Of a DNA stretch of 64,000 nt, positions 48,540 through 58,774 are shown one piece after another. The position numbers were made by a program, and so were the translations under genes. Origin of the DNA: Anaerobiospirillum sp. NML120449 (GTDB lineage: Bacteria > Pseudomonadota > Gammaproteobacteria > Enterobacterales > Succinivibrionaceae). Numbering within the stretch: position 1 is the first letter of the stretch; each line of letters begins with the position of its first letter. The notes under the pieces are model-generated. The model saw only the letters and a list, made by a program, of their open reading frames with translations. It was not told the origin of the DNA and did no database searches. The stretch spans positions 62,001 through 126,000 of the forward strand of contig NZ_JALKIL010000009.1 in the NCBI RefSeq assembly GCF_023051105.1, read 5' to 3'.

Positions 48540-49454
48540 CTAGTCGAGCATCTTCTCGATTGGTACTACCAGAATGGAGGTGGCACCGAGCTCCTTGAGG
48601 CTTTCCATGGTCTCCCAGAAGACCTTTTCACGGGAGACTACGTGCATGGCTACGCGCTCAGAATCGCCCTCAAGCTCAATAATGGATGGATTCTCTGCAC
48701 CTGGCAGCAGGGCAGTAATCTCCTTGAGACGGGAACGAGGGGCGTTCATCATGATGTACTTGGAGTCACGGGCAGTGAGCACACCATTTAAACGGGTGAG
48801 AATTTTGTCAGCCAGGGCCTTCTTTTCAGGGAAGAGTTCCTGGTCACGACCGATGATAACGGCCTGGGATTCGTAAATGGTCTCTACCTCACGCAGACCA
48901 TTGGCCTGAAGAGTAGCGCCTGTAACTACCAGATCGCAGATAGCGTCGGCAAGACCGGCTCGTGGAGCAACCTCAACAGATCCGGTAAGCAGCACACTCT
49001 TGAAGTTAACGCCCTGGGCGGACAGTGCACGGCGCAGCAGGTGAGGATAGGAGGTGGCGATCTTCTTGCCTTCGAGATCCTTAAGAGAGTTCCAATCCTG
49101 CTCGGCAGGTATGGCCAGAGCCAGACGGCAGTCGCCAAAACGCAGCTTGCAGACCTCACTGTAGCCTGTTGGCAGGCCGTCAATCTTGCGCTGCATGGCA
49201 GTCTCTTCAAGAACGTTCTGACCGACAATACCCCAGTCAACTACATGATCCATAACCAGACCAGGGATATCATCATCGCGGACACGCAGGATATCAATCG
49301 GCATGTTCTCAGCATGAGCGAGGAGATGATCACGGTTCTCGTTGATTTTGATACCGCAGCTTTTGAATAAGCGCTCAGTCATATCGGTCAGGCGACCGGA
49401 CTTCTGCATGGCGATTCTAAGTCGCTTTTTGCTTTGATCATTTACAGTGCTCAT
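48540..49454 (-). CDS. hisG: ATP phosphoribosyltransferase, long form
   Basis: 304 residues. The first, feedback-controlled step: ATP + PRPP to PR-ATP. It is the long form that does not need HisZ; residues 1-220 are the catalytic lobes with the PRPP-binding [18 protein letters not shown], and residues 225-304 are the ACT-like histidine-binding domain. GGAG stands nine bases before the ATG. First gene of the cluster; I found no leader peptide with a His run upstream, so classical his attenuation is not evident. Confidence 0.96.
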   Translation of the reverse strand: MSTVNDQSKKRLRIAMQKSGRLTDMTERLFKSCGIKINENRDHLLAHAENMPIDILRVRDDDIPGLVMDHVVDWGIVGQNVLEETAMQRKIDGLPTGYSEVCKLRFGDCRLALAIPAEQDWNSLKDLEGKKIATSYPHLLRRALSAQGVNFKSVLLTGSVEVAPRAGLADAICDLVVTGATLQANGLREVETIYESQAVIIGRDQELFPEKKALADKILTRLNGVLTARDSKYIMMNAPRSRLKEITALLPGAENPSIIELEGDSERVAMHVVSREKVFWETMESLKELGATSILVVPIEKMLD

Positions 49455-50607
49455 GAATTACATCTCCACAGACAGGCTGAGCCAAGGCCGATATGAGCCC
49501 TTATCTGTAAGTGACCAACCCTGTATCTCCGGAAATCGCCAGAGGGCTGACAGGATGGGCCCGTTACAGACAGACATGCTCTTCTTTGAAACAGCTCTGT
49601 ACAGGCTGGTTAATTAGTTTGGTATGACCTGCATATTGCCTGCAGCATTGCTGCACGGCCAAAGGACCCTGCAGGCTCAATGCACAGGACAGCAGCTTGA
49701 GGTAAGGTTAACTTCACCGCCGAAACACAGACCCGGGGCGCCACAGTCACAAAGACATGGGCCGGATTACAGGCACGAGACCTGGTAAACGGGCCAGGTG
49801 ACCTGTTTAGTGCTCATGCACATGTCTGAGTAAACACAGGCACGCAAAGGCAGCAGTAAAGCAATAAAGGTCGGCAGGACAGGTACGGACAATTTATGTC
49901 CGGAAGTCAGAAGCGGACCGCAGTGACAGACAGGCAGGCATCATCAATATGGCAGCCCTGCCTGCGCTCAGGCCGTCAGGCGTCTGCCTGGCGACCAGTA
50001 AATCAGCATCCATCGACCCGACCGGGCCTGCTCCACAGGGGAAAAACAAAAGTTTTCAGTGGCGGCCGCAGGTACATGTCTCAGGTAAACAGTGTCTTTG
50101 ATAATCTGCTTAAACAGCCTCAAAACCGTAAAAACAGCCCGGGCCAAAAACGCAGATATAGACGCACCATTATAGAACCAAATTGGGTACCTATAGCAGT
50201 ATCTGCACCAAAAGCATACCGCGTTTAGGGGAAAACGCCCTATTATGCACCAGTATTATTCAGTTTTGTCGACCTTATCACAATAGATGAGCATCTCTGC
50301 AGTATCAATTACAGCTAATAAGTCGCATTAATCAGCCAGATTTTCCGGTATGTGCATGATTGTGTGCATACTCAGTACACGATCTGAGCACGAGGCCAGC
50401 CACACCCTGTGAGCAATCTATGTCCTGCAGGCAGCATATGGCACGCAGCGCTGGCAGGCAGCAGCTGGCCGCATCTGGCACGCAGTCGCCGGCAGGCAGC
50501 CAGCAAGGCTGGTTCCGTCACCCGGTGAGTGCATACCTGGCTGGATGCATGGAGTTTATGCGCTGGGGCTGGGCTCTGATCGGGCCTGAATACGTATGCC
50601 TGACAAT
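49455..50607. other. Intergenic region upstream of hisG
   Basis: No supported gene. On the minus strand a TATAAT stands at 50170-50175 in an AT-richer patch, without a good -35, about 715 bases before hisG. It could be the distant his promoter. Confidence 0.4.
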
Positions 50608-50643
50608 GTCAAAGGGCCATGCTTTAAGGCATGGCCCTTTGGG
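50608..50643 (-). terminator. Hairpin downstream of the pfkB-type gene
   Basis: A perfect 12-bp stem (aaagggccatgc / gcatggcccttt) with a six-base loop, 160 bases past the stop; bidirectional in appearance. Confidence 0.7.
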
Positions 50644-50801
50644 GTCTGGTGACAGGGGATGCGTTATGTTTTGAATGCTTCATTCTGGCTCTGGCTCACC
50701 TGAGTCCTGCGCAGCCCTGGTATTTGTTCATGCTCATGGGCTTGAGAACGCTGGCGCAGCGGAGACTGGGGCTGAATCCCCTGGGCAGCCGGGTGCGGCT
50801 T

Positions 50802-51911
50802 TTACATGCCGAAATGATCTGGCAGGTGGAGTCGGGCACCGTACTGACCTATGCTCAGGCCGCCCAGCTGATTGCCAAAGACAATGGCGCTGGCCAGATT
50901 CTCTCCGTGCATGAGTCGGGAGATAATGCCGGCACTGTGGCAGTCTCCGGCTCCGGTTGCATCAACCACAGGGGCCGGGGTAACAGGGAAGTAGTAGAAC
51001 TTGCCTTTCCATGAGGCCATGGCGCCATAGCGGTCCAGAGTCAGAACTACAGGGCGCGAGGTCAGGCTTTCCAGGTAATCAAGGCCGGCGGCTATGTCTT
51101 TGGTTCCGCTCATCATCTCAAGTTCCATGAGATTCAGGTGCAGCATTGGCTTTAAGGACATAAGCAGATCAAAGCCTTCTTTGCCTATATGATTGACGCG
51201 GGCTCCGGCATCGATAAAGAGCAGGGCATCCATGTCCATGCGATTTGCCAGCTCCTGAGCGTAGACCATGGCATTGTCGCCACACAGATCAAAACCGCAC
51301 AGGTAGATAACCTTGTGTCCGGTAAAGTCGATGCGCTGCAGCCAGGAGCTCTTCATATGATTTTCAATGCCTGGTACGGCAATGAAAGTACGCTCGCCTT
51401 CCCTGTCTACAAAGCACATGCACTGAGCACAGTCGTAGGTGCTGTCGCGCACAATTACCATGGAGCTTTCGTCATAGCCGTCCTTGCGGACACGTGCTGA
51501 CACCAGTTCCGAGTTTGGACCGTCACCAACAGGTATAAGCACCCCTGGACGTTGACCGAGTATACGCAGCACATGGGCTACATTCCAGGCACATCCCCCT
51601 ACTCTGATTTTCTCTACCCGAGCATAAGAATCGCCGCCTCTGACAGGCATCTCATCAAGGATGAAAGTAGTATCGACAAAAGCTCCTCCCATAATCAGAG
51701 CCTGGTTCTTTGATGGCAGACAACGCCTGCCACTGGAGCCGGAACCGGCGCCACAATCGTTTGATGACGCGGATGCAGACTGTTCACCCTTGCTGGCAAA
51801 AGCTCCTTTGACCGCTTCGGCATTAACTGTCTGCAGTGAAAAGGTGAGCTCATTGCACGGATTCAGGCGGCCCTCAAATGGCTTTAATAAATCAGGTAAA
51901 TCTTTTCCCAT
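50802..51911 (-). CDS. PfkB-family sugar/nucleoside kinase, 369 aa
   Basis: GGAG nine bases before the ATG at 51911 favours this start; frames continue upstream through ATGs at 51956/51959 and a GTG at 51971. Both PfkB signatures are present: GGCAWNVAHVLRILG (substrate loop) and DATGAGDCHSAGII with the catalytic Asp of GAGD. The kinase fold starts only at about residue 70 (ALIMGGAFVDTTFILDEMP); before it lies a novel N-terminal stretch with a Ser/Ala/Gly linker. It probably phosphorylates a sugar or nucleoside, but the substrate cannot be told from sequence. It appears monocistronic. Confidence 0.88.
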   Translation of the reverse strand: MGKDLPDLLKPFEGRLNPCNELTFSLQTVNAEAVKGAFASKGEQSASASSNDCGAGSGSSGRRCLPSKNQALIMGGAFVDTTFILDEMPVRGGDSYARVEKIRVGGCAWNVAHVLRILGQRPGVLIPVGDGPNSELVSARVRKDGYDESSMVIVRDSTYDCAQCMCFVDREGERTFIAVPGIENHMKSSWLQRIDFTGHKVIYLCGFDLCGDNAMVYAQELANRMDMDALLFIDAGARVNHIGKEGFDLLMSLKPMLHLNLMELEMMSGTKDIAAGLDYLESLTSRPVVLTLDRYGAMASWKGKFYYFPVTPAPVVDATGAGDCHSAGIISRLMHGENLASAIVFGNQLGGLSIGQYGARLHLPDHFGM

Positions 51912-52813
51912 CTTTTCAATCTCCAACAGTTCATTGCCGCAGACAGCACAGAGCATCATTTGCTTAAGCACCGCAGCGCCAACTAAAAAACATCACTTTG
52001 CAGCAGCTGTAACTGTCACAAACAGGCCGACCAGTGATGCCTTACTCCCTCTCGACCAGTATTGCCATACCGCACAGGCCCGGTACAGCATATGGCAGCC
52101 CTCAGTTGCCAGTTACCTTGCCTCCACGGCAGGCCTGCCTGGCCAGGTCCTGTATCTAACCTGAATGTTCAGTATCAGATTGCTGATGCATTGATGTAAG
52201 TCCGAACTGGTTTCTGTAGGCACAGACACATAAAAGTCCGCATCAGTGCGTGCTGGCGGGAGGTTTATAAGAGTATGGATATATTGTAGACAAGGCATAC
52301 GACAAATCAAATCGCGCAGATACAGGAATGCCATACAGTGCACAAATGCACACTGTTTTAGTCCTCAAAATGTAAAGCGGATCACCACTTGAGCATGTAA
52401 ACTGCGCTATGCCAGTCGTAAATATTGATTCTGCGCGATTGATTTTTGGCTTGCAGCGCGAATTAATCTATAATCCATTGACCTGTCATGCAGCACGAGG
52501 CAAAGATAGAGAGAGCTGATTTTTTGCTGTATGATTCATAATTTGTTTTAGAAAGTAAACTGACAAAGTAAAACACCACTGCAGTTCTGCGCTGTCAGCT
52601 TTAAGGCCCGGCGGGCCTTGTACTTCGGGCGCTGCCATTGACCTCGACCTTATCAATGTTGTTTGCAATGGTGCTGGCAATGATGCAGGCAATGCCCCTG
52701 GCAATGGCGCTGGCATCGACCCTGGCGATTGGGTTTTCAATGGGGCTGACCATGGCAAGGGTCTGGATGTCAGGTGTTTTGCGCTGTAACGTGATTTTTG
52801 ATGCAGGTTTGCG
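51912..52813. other. Intergenic region before licD-like gene
   Basis: No gene. It contains the candidate licD promoter described separately, and at 52655-52740 a run of ggcaatg/gctggca words (a decayed repeat). Confidence 0.45.
52446..52474 (+). promoter_or_regulatory. Promoter upstream of licD-like gene
   Basis: TTGGCT and TATAAT with a 17-base spacer. It implies a leader of about 330 bases before the ATG at 52814. Confidence 0.5.
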
Positions 52814-53707
52814 ATGGAAGACATTATCAAAGTAAGAGATGTGATTACTCCGGTTAACAACTACCTGAGATCTCACGATGCTGTCAGTGTTCAGGCAACT
52901 GGCTACTTACGCTATATCCAGCTGGGCTCCCTTAAGATTATGGAGGAGGTAGACCGCGTCTGTGCTCTTGCCGGTCTTGAGTACTTTCTCTGTGGCGGAG
53001 CTCTCATAGGAGCTGCCCGTAATGGCCTTTTTGTCCCATGGGATGATGATATAGATATCTTCCTTGCCCGCGCTGATTATGAGCGTTTCATTGCTGTATT
53101 CAATGAGCGCTGTGCTCTTGATGGCATCAGCGCAGCCCTGTACTCATCAGACAATGGCGTCTGGAACATGATCAAGGTCAGGCATAAGGACATACCTTAT
53201 ATCTGCGTTGATGTCTTCTGCTATGACATCATGTATCACCACCTCAACTTTTCTCAGCGAATGGCCTTTACTCGTCGTCTGCGTCATGTCACCAGTGAGC
53301 ATGCCAATGGCAATAAGGAGCTCAGGGAAAAGGATATTGAAGCCTATCACAAGAGCTTCTGGGACCTTACCATCAAGAAGGTGCCTTACCTGCGCCCGGA
53401 CTCTGCCTGTCGCAATCCTGTGCTCTTTTTCTCTCTGGGCTTCTGCCACAGCTCAGTTACCTGCAATGCCTTTGACATGAATGATGTGCTGCCAGTACGC
53501 AAGATTACCTTTGAAAACCGTCGTCTGAGCGCTCCAGCCAACAGCGATATCTTCCTTACCAGCTGTTATGGAGATTATCTGCGCCTGCCATCAGAGCCGG
53601 TACTTCATGTCAATCTTGACAATATCTCCATTGAGGAAGCACTCCGGCTCAAAAGCTTCATCAGCACCATGCCTGAATACCATGAGATGCATAAGAACAT
53701 TCTCTAA
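52814..53707 (+). CDS. LicD-family transferase
   Basis: 297 residues with AGG six bases before the ATG. LicD proteins are nucleotidyltransferase-fold enzymes that attach phosphocholine or similar groups to cell-surface glycans. The hallmark GGALIGAARNGLFVPWDDDI followed by DIF…YERF near residues 60-95 is intact, including the metal-binding DDDID. No signal peptide or membrane segment, so it is cytoplasmic or loosely membrane-associated. No other glycan genes are adjacent. The phospho-substituent and acceptor are unknown. Confidence 0.9.
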   Translation: MEDIIKVRDVITPVNNYLRSHDAVSVQATGYLRYIQLGSLKIMEEVDRVCALAGLEYFLCGGALIGAARNGLFVPWDDDIDIFLARADYERFIAVFNERCALDGISAALYSSDNGVWNMIKVRHKDIPYICVDVFCYDIMYHHLNFSQRMAFTRRLRHVTSEHANGNKELREKDIEAYHKSFWDLTIKKVPYLRPDSACRNPVLFFSLGFCHSSVTCNAFDMNDVLPVRKITFENRRLSAPANSDIFLTSCYGDYLRLPSEPVLHVNLDNISIEEALRLKSFISTMPEYHEMHKNIL

Positions 53708-53787
53708 GTAAACTGCACTTCACTTCAGCCCAATTTGAATCAATTCACAGGCACTAACCGGGGCTGACAGGCTCAGGCCCTCACGAC

Positions 53788-53933
53788 GGGAACGCGATAA
53801 AGTCTCTGGCCTCATGCCGGGAGCGATAAAGCCTCTGGCCTCATGCCGGGAGCGATAAAGCCTCTGGCCTCATGCCGGGAACGATAATGCCTCTGGCACC
53901 TTAGCGTGACGGATAGTCTCTGGCCTCATACCA
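53788..53933. repeat. Tandem repeat, about 4 x 29 bp
   Basis: gggagcgataaagcctctggcctcatgcc recurs head to tail with no spacers; the first unit is 31 bp and the last is disrupted. Between licD and its terminator. Confidence 0.85.
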
Positions 53934-53971
53934 GGATTTATGAAGCCTCAGCAGCTCATATTGCCGGCTGA

Positions 53972-54024
53972 AAATGCGGCCGTTGTTTCCAGTTTTTGCT
54001 GGCAGCAACGGCCGCTTTTGTTTG
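53972..54024 (+). terminator. Terminator after licD
   Basis: gcggccgttg…caacggccgc followed by TTTTGTTTG. Confidence 0.8.
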
Positions 54025-54818
54025 CAGCTGCCGCCTGCTCTCCCTGTGATGTCCCTGGCAACAGCCAGCCAGGAAGTGGCTCCTGAGCAGCGGCAAGGCT
54101 CAGTGCAGCAGGAGCGGTGTCAGAACGCGGCCAGGTGTTGCTGGTAAGCAGTAGCGCTCAGACCTCTGTGTAAGGGGATTTGGGGGCTGGTGTGAGTGGA
54201 ATAACTGCGTGGAGCTATCCTGGGTATTTACTGCATACTTTATGCGCAGTGTTGCACTATATCTGTGCTTGGATGGGATGGCAATGGATATCATGCATCA
54301 ATACAGTGCATATTGCTCCAATAAGCATATTTTGACTTTATTGCTGACAGGACAAATCGGTGCGCGGAGCCATATGAGTAAATGGCTTGTATATCGGATT
54401 TAATTTGCGCCCCATGCATTTATACCAGGACTTTTGGGCGAAAATCGGGGATTTGTTGCCCTTATTTTTGTAAATTTCAGCCTCTATAATGGGGCCACAG
54501 CAAAGCCGCTCACACACAGACTATAGACTGTGGCTGAACAGAGCCTGACCTGAGGGCAGGCTGGCAGCACAATTACTGTTTTGAAGCTGGTTTTCGGTTT
54601 ATTCAGACCATAAGGTCTGCAGTCACCTGCAGTTGTATCCCTGCAAACCATATATGGCATGACGCACTTGAAGCTGTGTTAATGCACCCTGTTAGGCCGT
54701 AGTAACAATATACGGCTGTGACTGCATCCCGCCGCTAATATTAATTCCAGTGCCCGGGCTCTTGCCTGAGCATCCAGTCAACGCAGTTTTTCTCTGCAAA
54801 ACTGGGATAAGGTGTCAT
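54025..54818. other. Upstream region of sucC
   Basis: No gene. A TATAAT at 54485-54490 in an AT-rich stretch is the likely -10 of the sucCD promoter; the -35 is not clear, which would suit activator control. Leader about 320 bases. Confidence 0.45.
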
Positions 54819-55979
54819 ATGAACTTACACGAGTATCAATCAAAGGAGCTGTTACGCTCTTACGGACTGCCAATTGCTGATTTCCGTATCAGCACCAAAG
54901 CCCTTGGTATTGGCAAGTTTGCCTATGAACTGGCTCCGGGCCCATTTGTATGTAAATGTCAGGTCCATGCAGGTGCCCGTGGTAAAGCTGGCGGCGTTGC
55001 CGTTGTGAACACCCCGGCTGAAGCTGAGGCTTTTGCCGCCAAGTGGCTCGGTGCCCGACTGGTCACCAGCCAGACTGGTCCTGAGGGCAAGCTGGTTTCC
55101 CGTATTCTTATTGAGCGTGCCACTGAGTCAGTACGTGAGCTTTATGTAGGTGCCACCATTGACCGCACCAGCTCCAATCTGACCATTATGGCAGCTGAAG
55201 GCGGTGTCTCCATTGAGGAGATGGCTGCCAAGGATGCCACTCACATCCATCGTGTGAACATCGATCTGCTGATGGGCCCTCAGCCTTATCAGGGCCGTGC
55301 TCTTGCCTACAAGCTGGGCCTCAAGGGCAAGCAGGTCAACGAATTTGCCAAAATCTTCATGGGTATTGCCCGCGCATTCCTTGACAAGGATCTTTCCCTG
55401 GTCGAAATCAATCCGCTGGCTGTAACCACTGATGGTTCTCTGTTATGTCTGGATGCCAAGATAAATATTGACTCCTACTCACTGTACCGTCATCCGGAGT
55501 TTCTTGATCTTGATGATCCATCTCAGGAAGATCCGCGTATTGCACGTGCGGTAGCATCCAACTTCTCCTACGTGCCTCTCAATGGCTCCATCGGCTGTCT
55601 GGTTAACGGTGCCGGTCTTGCCATGGGTACCATGGACATCATCAAGGCCTGTGGCGGTGAACCAGCCAACTTCCTTGATGTAGGTGGTACCGCCACTAAA
55701 GAGCGAGTAATGGAAGCCTTCAAGATTATTCTTGAAGACAAGAATGTAAAGTGCATTCTGGTCAACATTTTCGGTGGTATTGTCCGCTGTGACCTGATTG
55801 CCGAAGGTATTCTCGGCGCCGTTCATGAGGTAGGAACTGATGTTCCTGTAGTGGTCCGTCTTGAGGGTAACCACGCTGAAGATGGTGCAACCATTCTTCA
55901 GGGCAGCGGCCTGAACATTACTTCAGTTCACGGATTACGTGAAGCCGCCCTTGCAGCAGTACAGAAGGCTGCATGCTGA
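54819..55979 (+). CDS. sucC: Succinyl-CoA synthetase beta subunit
   Basis: 386 residues from the ATG at 54819 (MNLHEYQSKELLRSYGLP), which aligns with E. coli SucC (388). ATP-grasp domain with KCQVHAGARGKAGGV, and the C-terminal ligase domain with NIFGGIVRCDLIA, which holds the power-helix contacts. It interconverts succinate + CoA + NTP with succinyl-CoA. It lies 31 bases before sucD, forming an operon. No sucAB or sdh genes adjoin, unlike in E. coli, which fits a branched anaerobic TCA pathway (inference). Confidence 0.96.
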   Translation: MNLHEYQSKELLRSYGLPIADFRISTKALGIGKFAYELAPGPFVCKCQVHAGARGKAGGVAVVNTPAEAEAFAAKWLGARLVTSQTGPEGKLVSRILIERATESVRELYVGATIDRTSSNLTIMAAEGGVSIEEMAAKDATHIHRVNIDLLMGPQPYQGRALAYKLGLKGKQVNEFAKIFMGIARAFLDKDLSLVEINPLAVTTDGSLLCLDAKINIDSYSLYRHPEFLDLDDPSQEDPRIARAVASNFSYVPLNGSIGCLVNGAGLAMGTMDIIKACGGEPANFLDVGGTATKERVMEAFKIILEDKNVKCILVNIFGGIVRCDLIAEGILGAVHEVGTDVPVVVRLEGNHAEDGATILQGSGLNITSVHGLREAALAAVQKAAC

Positions 55980-56010
55980 TCCATTGCCGTAGCTAAAAGA
56001 AGGTTTTGAC

Positions 56011-56889
56011 ATGAGTATTCTCATTAATAAAGATACCAAGATCATCTGTCAGGGTATTACCGGTTCTCAGGGTACAGTTCACTCTGAGCAGTGTCTGGCC
56101 TACTGCGGCACCAAGCTCGTAGGCGGCGTAACTCCTGGCCGTGGCGGCTCCAGCCATCTAGGTCTGCCAGTATTCAATACCGTACGTGAAGCCATGGACG
56201 TGACCCATGCCACCTGCTCCATGATTTTCGTGCCACCTCCATTTGCAGCTGACTCCATTTTTGAGGCCATTGATGCCGGTATGGAGATTATTATCTGTAT
56301 TACCGAGGGTATTCCGGTAATCGACATGCTGCGTGTAAAGGCCCGTCTGCGTCAGTCCAACTCCCTGCTCATTGGCCCTAATTGCCCTGGTGTAGTAACT
56401 CCTGGTGAGTGCAAGGTAGGCATTATGCCTGGCTCCATTCACAGCAAGGGCAAGGTAGGTATCGTATCCCGCTCCGGTACTCTCACCTATGAGGCCGTAA
56501 AGCAGACTACTGATGCCGGTTTCGGCCAGTCTACCTGTGTAGGTATTGGCGGTGACCCTGTTCAGGGTTCCAACTTTGTCGACATGCTCAAGCTCTTTGA
56601 GGAGGACCCTCAGACTGAGGCTGTAGTGCTGGTCGGTGAAATCGGCGGTACTTCAGAGCAGGAAGCCGCTGCCTGGATCAAGGAAAACATGACCAAACCT
56701 GTGGTCTCCTACATTGCAGGTGCCTCTGCCCCTCCAGGCCAGCGCATGGGCCATGCCGGTGCCCTGATCTCAGGTGTTCAGGGAACTGCCATTGCCAAGC
56801 AGCAGGCTCTGCGTGATGCCGGCGTTACTGTGGTTCCTACTGCAGCTGACATTGCTGACGGTCTGCGTGAGGCCACTGGCTGGAATTAA
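56011..56889 (+). CDS. sucD: Succinyl-CoA synthetase alpha subunit
   Basis: 292 residues, AGAAGG before the ATG. N-terminal CoA-binding Rossmann domain ([22 protein letters not shown] start), the conserved [20 protein letters not shown] block, and the phosphorylated active-site His in [10 protein letters not shown]. Length and motifs are standard. Partner of the upstream sucC product. Confidence 0.96.
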   Translation: MSILINKDTKIICQGITGSQGTVHSEQCLAYCGTKLVGGVTPGRGGSSHLGLPVFNTVREAMDVTHATCSMIFVPPPFAADSIFEAIDAGMEIIICITEGIPVIDMLRVKARLRQSNSLLIGPNCPGVVTPGECKVGIMPGSIHSKGKVGIVSRSGTLTYEAVKQTTDAGFGQSTCVGIGGDPVQGSNFVDMLKLFEEDPQTEAVVLVGEIGGTSEQEAAAWIKENMTKPVVSYIAGASAPPGQRMGHAGALISGVQGTAIAKQQALRDAGVTVVPTAADIADGLREATGWN

Positions 56890-56957
56890 TCAAGGTCTCC
56901 ATGGCATCATGGTGCCCGAAGAAGAGTCCATATCTGAGCATGGCTCAGATATCCTTG

Positions 56958-56991
56958 AGGAAGGTCTCTGTCCTGCGACAGAGACCTTCTG
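56958..56991 (+). terminator. Hairpin after sucCD
   Basis: A perfect 12-bp stem, aaggtctctgtc / gacagagacctt, loop ctgc, about 70 bases past the stop. The T-tail is weak. Confidence 0.7.
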
Positions 56992-57094
56992 TCACATATG
57001 GGCACTGCAAAATAGCAATCGCCATGCATAAGCTCCTGAGCCATCTTGTCAGTTCCAGTACGGCCATGCCCCCGGCAGGCAAGGTTAGTCCCCG

Positions 57095-57312
57095 ACATCG
57101 CGGTCAACCCGGAGCATGCCAGCTAAGTCCTGGACATCGCGGTCAACCCGGAGCATGCCAGCTAAGTCCTGGACATCGCGGTCAACCCGGAGCATGCCAG
57201 CTAAGTCCTGGACATCGCGGTCAACCCGGAGCATGCCTGCTTAGTCCCCCGACATCACGGTCAACCCGGAGCATGCCTGCTTAGTACCTGACATCACGGG
57301 CAAGCCGGAGCA
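57095..57312. repeat. Tandem repeat, about 5.6 x 39 bp, downstream of sucD
   Basis: acatcgcggtcaacccggag…gccagctaagtcctgg repeats with no spacers. The first three units are identical and later units diverge, which suggests recent expansion from the left. Confidence 0.9.
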
Positions 57313-57718
57313 GATAATGGCAATACACTGCAAGTTATAAAGTCCCTGCAGGTCATGGCATGCGTCTATAAATGGCAGAAAGGACCAGTTTATTGCGCAT
57401 TTGAGCAGTGAATTGAGCCTGCCGTATCAGTCAGCTGAAATTAGTCTGGGGCGATATCTGCTCAGCAGTTTAGGAAATGACAACGTATGTATGAGATCGC
57501 ACCAGTGCCTGAATAAATACCATCTTGTTTGTTTTATAAAGTGATTCAAAGGTATATTGTTTTAGTCAGTAAAAATTCATGACTGTAATAGCGTAGGTTT
57601 GTGCCGGGTGTTCAACTTAACAAGCATGAGTATTAACCGTTAGACAGATACAGATTGGCATAACTCATGACTGTGTCCGAGAATTGTCCAGTCAGAGTTT
57701 AATGACAGGGGGAGGGTA
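57313..57718. other. AT-rich gap before the small lipoprotein
   Basis: No gene; ttataaagtgattca at about 57535 resembles words repeated at 58490 and 58848. Confidence 0.4.
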
Positions 57719-57925
57719 ATGGTCATAAAATCATGCAGTGGTCGTTCATACAGGAATCACCGGTATGACAGTTCTTTTACGTTAAGTTTCATTACAAAAT
57801 ATTTTGTATCATTTGCAATTGCAGCACTGCTGGCTCTTACTGTTTCAGGATGCTCTGTAAGCGCAGGTGGAATGATTGTGTTTGGGGACGGAATTTATGT
57901 AGGAGCATCAGGCGGATCGTCATGA
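57719..57925 (+). CDS. Small predicted lipoprotein, 68 aa
   Basis: A strong GGGGGAGGG site precedes the ATG. A long basic n-region is followed by a hydrophobic helix (VSFAIAALLALTVSGC) ending in a lipobox with Cys45, so the mature peptide would be only about 24 residues, Gly/Ser-rich. The n-region is unusually long, so an internal start is possible, but the ribosome site supports this one. Paralogue of the next gene (shared GCS.SAG after the lipobox). Confidence 0.7.
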   Translation: MVIKSCSGRSYRNHRYDSSFTLSFITKYFVSFAIAALLALTVSGCSVSAGGMIVFGDGIYVGASGGSS

Positions 57926-58144
57926 TGGCATTTACCAGTTCAGGCGTCTCAAGCAGTCAGGGAGCGGATTGATCTTGCTGATGCTCCCTGGCGCTTATGG
58001 CATTGCATGGTGTTGCAGGAACTGCTGCGCTCCTGTCCTGAGCCTGTTCCAGGTTTAGTGCAATATACTGCTTAGTACATCATGCTTTGTGCCCGCTATG
58101 CTTCAGGGTTAGCAGTCTGTTCTCATGATGGTTTGGAGCTTTAT

Positions 58145-58429
58145 ATGAGTGAAAGGGGGCGTTATTCTGCCATGGACAGTACCTGTTCTTCAGGCAATAA
58201 GCTCAAGAAGCACCTTAAGGTTGTTTCAGCTGTGGCAGTAATCGCAGTTTCAGCTTTTGCATTCACCGGCTGCTCTATAAGTGCCGGAGCCGGTGTAAAA
58301 GTCAGTGGCCCTGATGTGCGTACAGGTGGGGGCGGTCCAGCTCATGTGTATGATAAGCATGGCAAGATTCCACCAGGTCACCTCAAAAAAGGCGGCCGTA
58401 AGCACTGCCCTCCTGGCCAGTGCCGCTGA
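58145..58429 (+). CDS. Small predicted lipoprotein, 94 aa
   Basis: The ATG at 58145 has GGAG eight bases upstream; an ATG at 58172 is an alternative. Hydrophobic segment VVSAVAVIAVSAFAFTGC with a lipobox Cys near residue 44; the mature part is basic and rich in Gly, Pro, Lys and His (PPGHLKKGGRKHCPPG). It shares the GCSISAG motif with the upstream gene. Envelope location inferred; function unknown. Confidence 0.7.
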   Translation: MSERGRYSAMDSTCSSGNKLKKHLKVVSAVAVIAVSAFAFTGCSISAGAGVKVSGPDVRTGGGGPAHVYDKHGKIPPGHLKKGGRKHCPPGQCR

Positions 58430-58542
58430 TGCGCATGGATGAGAGACTGCAGGTAACGCTATGAGTCTCCAGTTTAATGTGCATGTAAATGCTTTATAAA
58501 GTATTATGTTGTGTAGTAAGTCATTTTCTTACTCACTTTATA

Positions 58543-58572
58543 AGCAAAGGCAGCTTTAGAGCTGCCTTTGCT
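58543..58572 (+). terminator. Hairpin after the second lipoprotein
   Basis: A perfect 13-bp stem (agcaaaggcagct / agctgcctttgct), loop ttag; no long T-run. Confidence 0.65.
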
Positions 58573-58618
58573 GTATTAGAGGACAGCATGTGGACATGTA
58601 TCTGCGATTATCTGTCAG

Positions 58619-58774
58619 GTGAACTTTTGCAGTGACTGGGAGTATGTTTCCTTGTTCAGGGCGGCAGGGCTTGATGATGACATGGCCAGGAACAGGCTTG
58701 TGAATTACATTTCGAAGCTTAACCAGACGTCTGAAGAATCTTCAGATGATAACGGATCCATGTGGGAGCACTGA
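58619..58774 (+). pseudogene. Possible short gene or C-terminal remnant, 51 aa
   Basis: A GTG-started frame reads VNFCSDWEYVSLFRAAGLDDD and continues through an amphipathic helix (MARNRLVNYISKLNQT) to a TGA. The composition looks protein-like, but no ribosome binding site is seen. Family unknown. Confidence 0.3.

Noticed and set aside
49455..50300. his leader peptide and attenuator
   Set aside because: No short frame with a run of His codons is present upstream of hisG.
53788..53933. 29-bp repeats as a CRISPR array
   Set aside because: Units are contiguous with no unique spacers, and no cas genes are present.
57095..57312. 39-bp repeats as CRISPR
   Set aside because: Head-to-tail repeats without spacers; a minisatellite.
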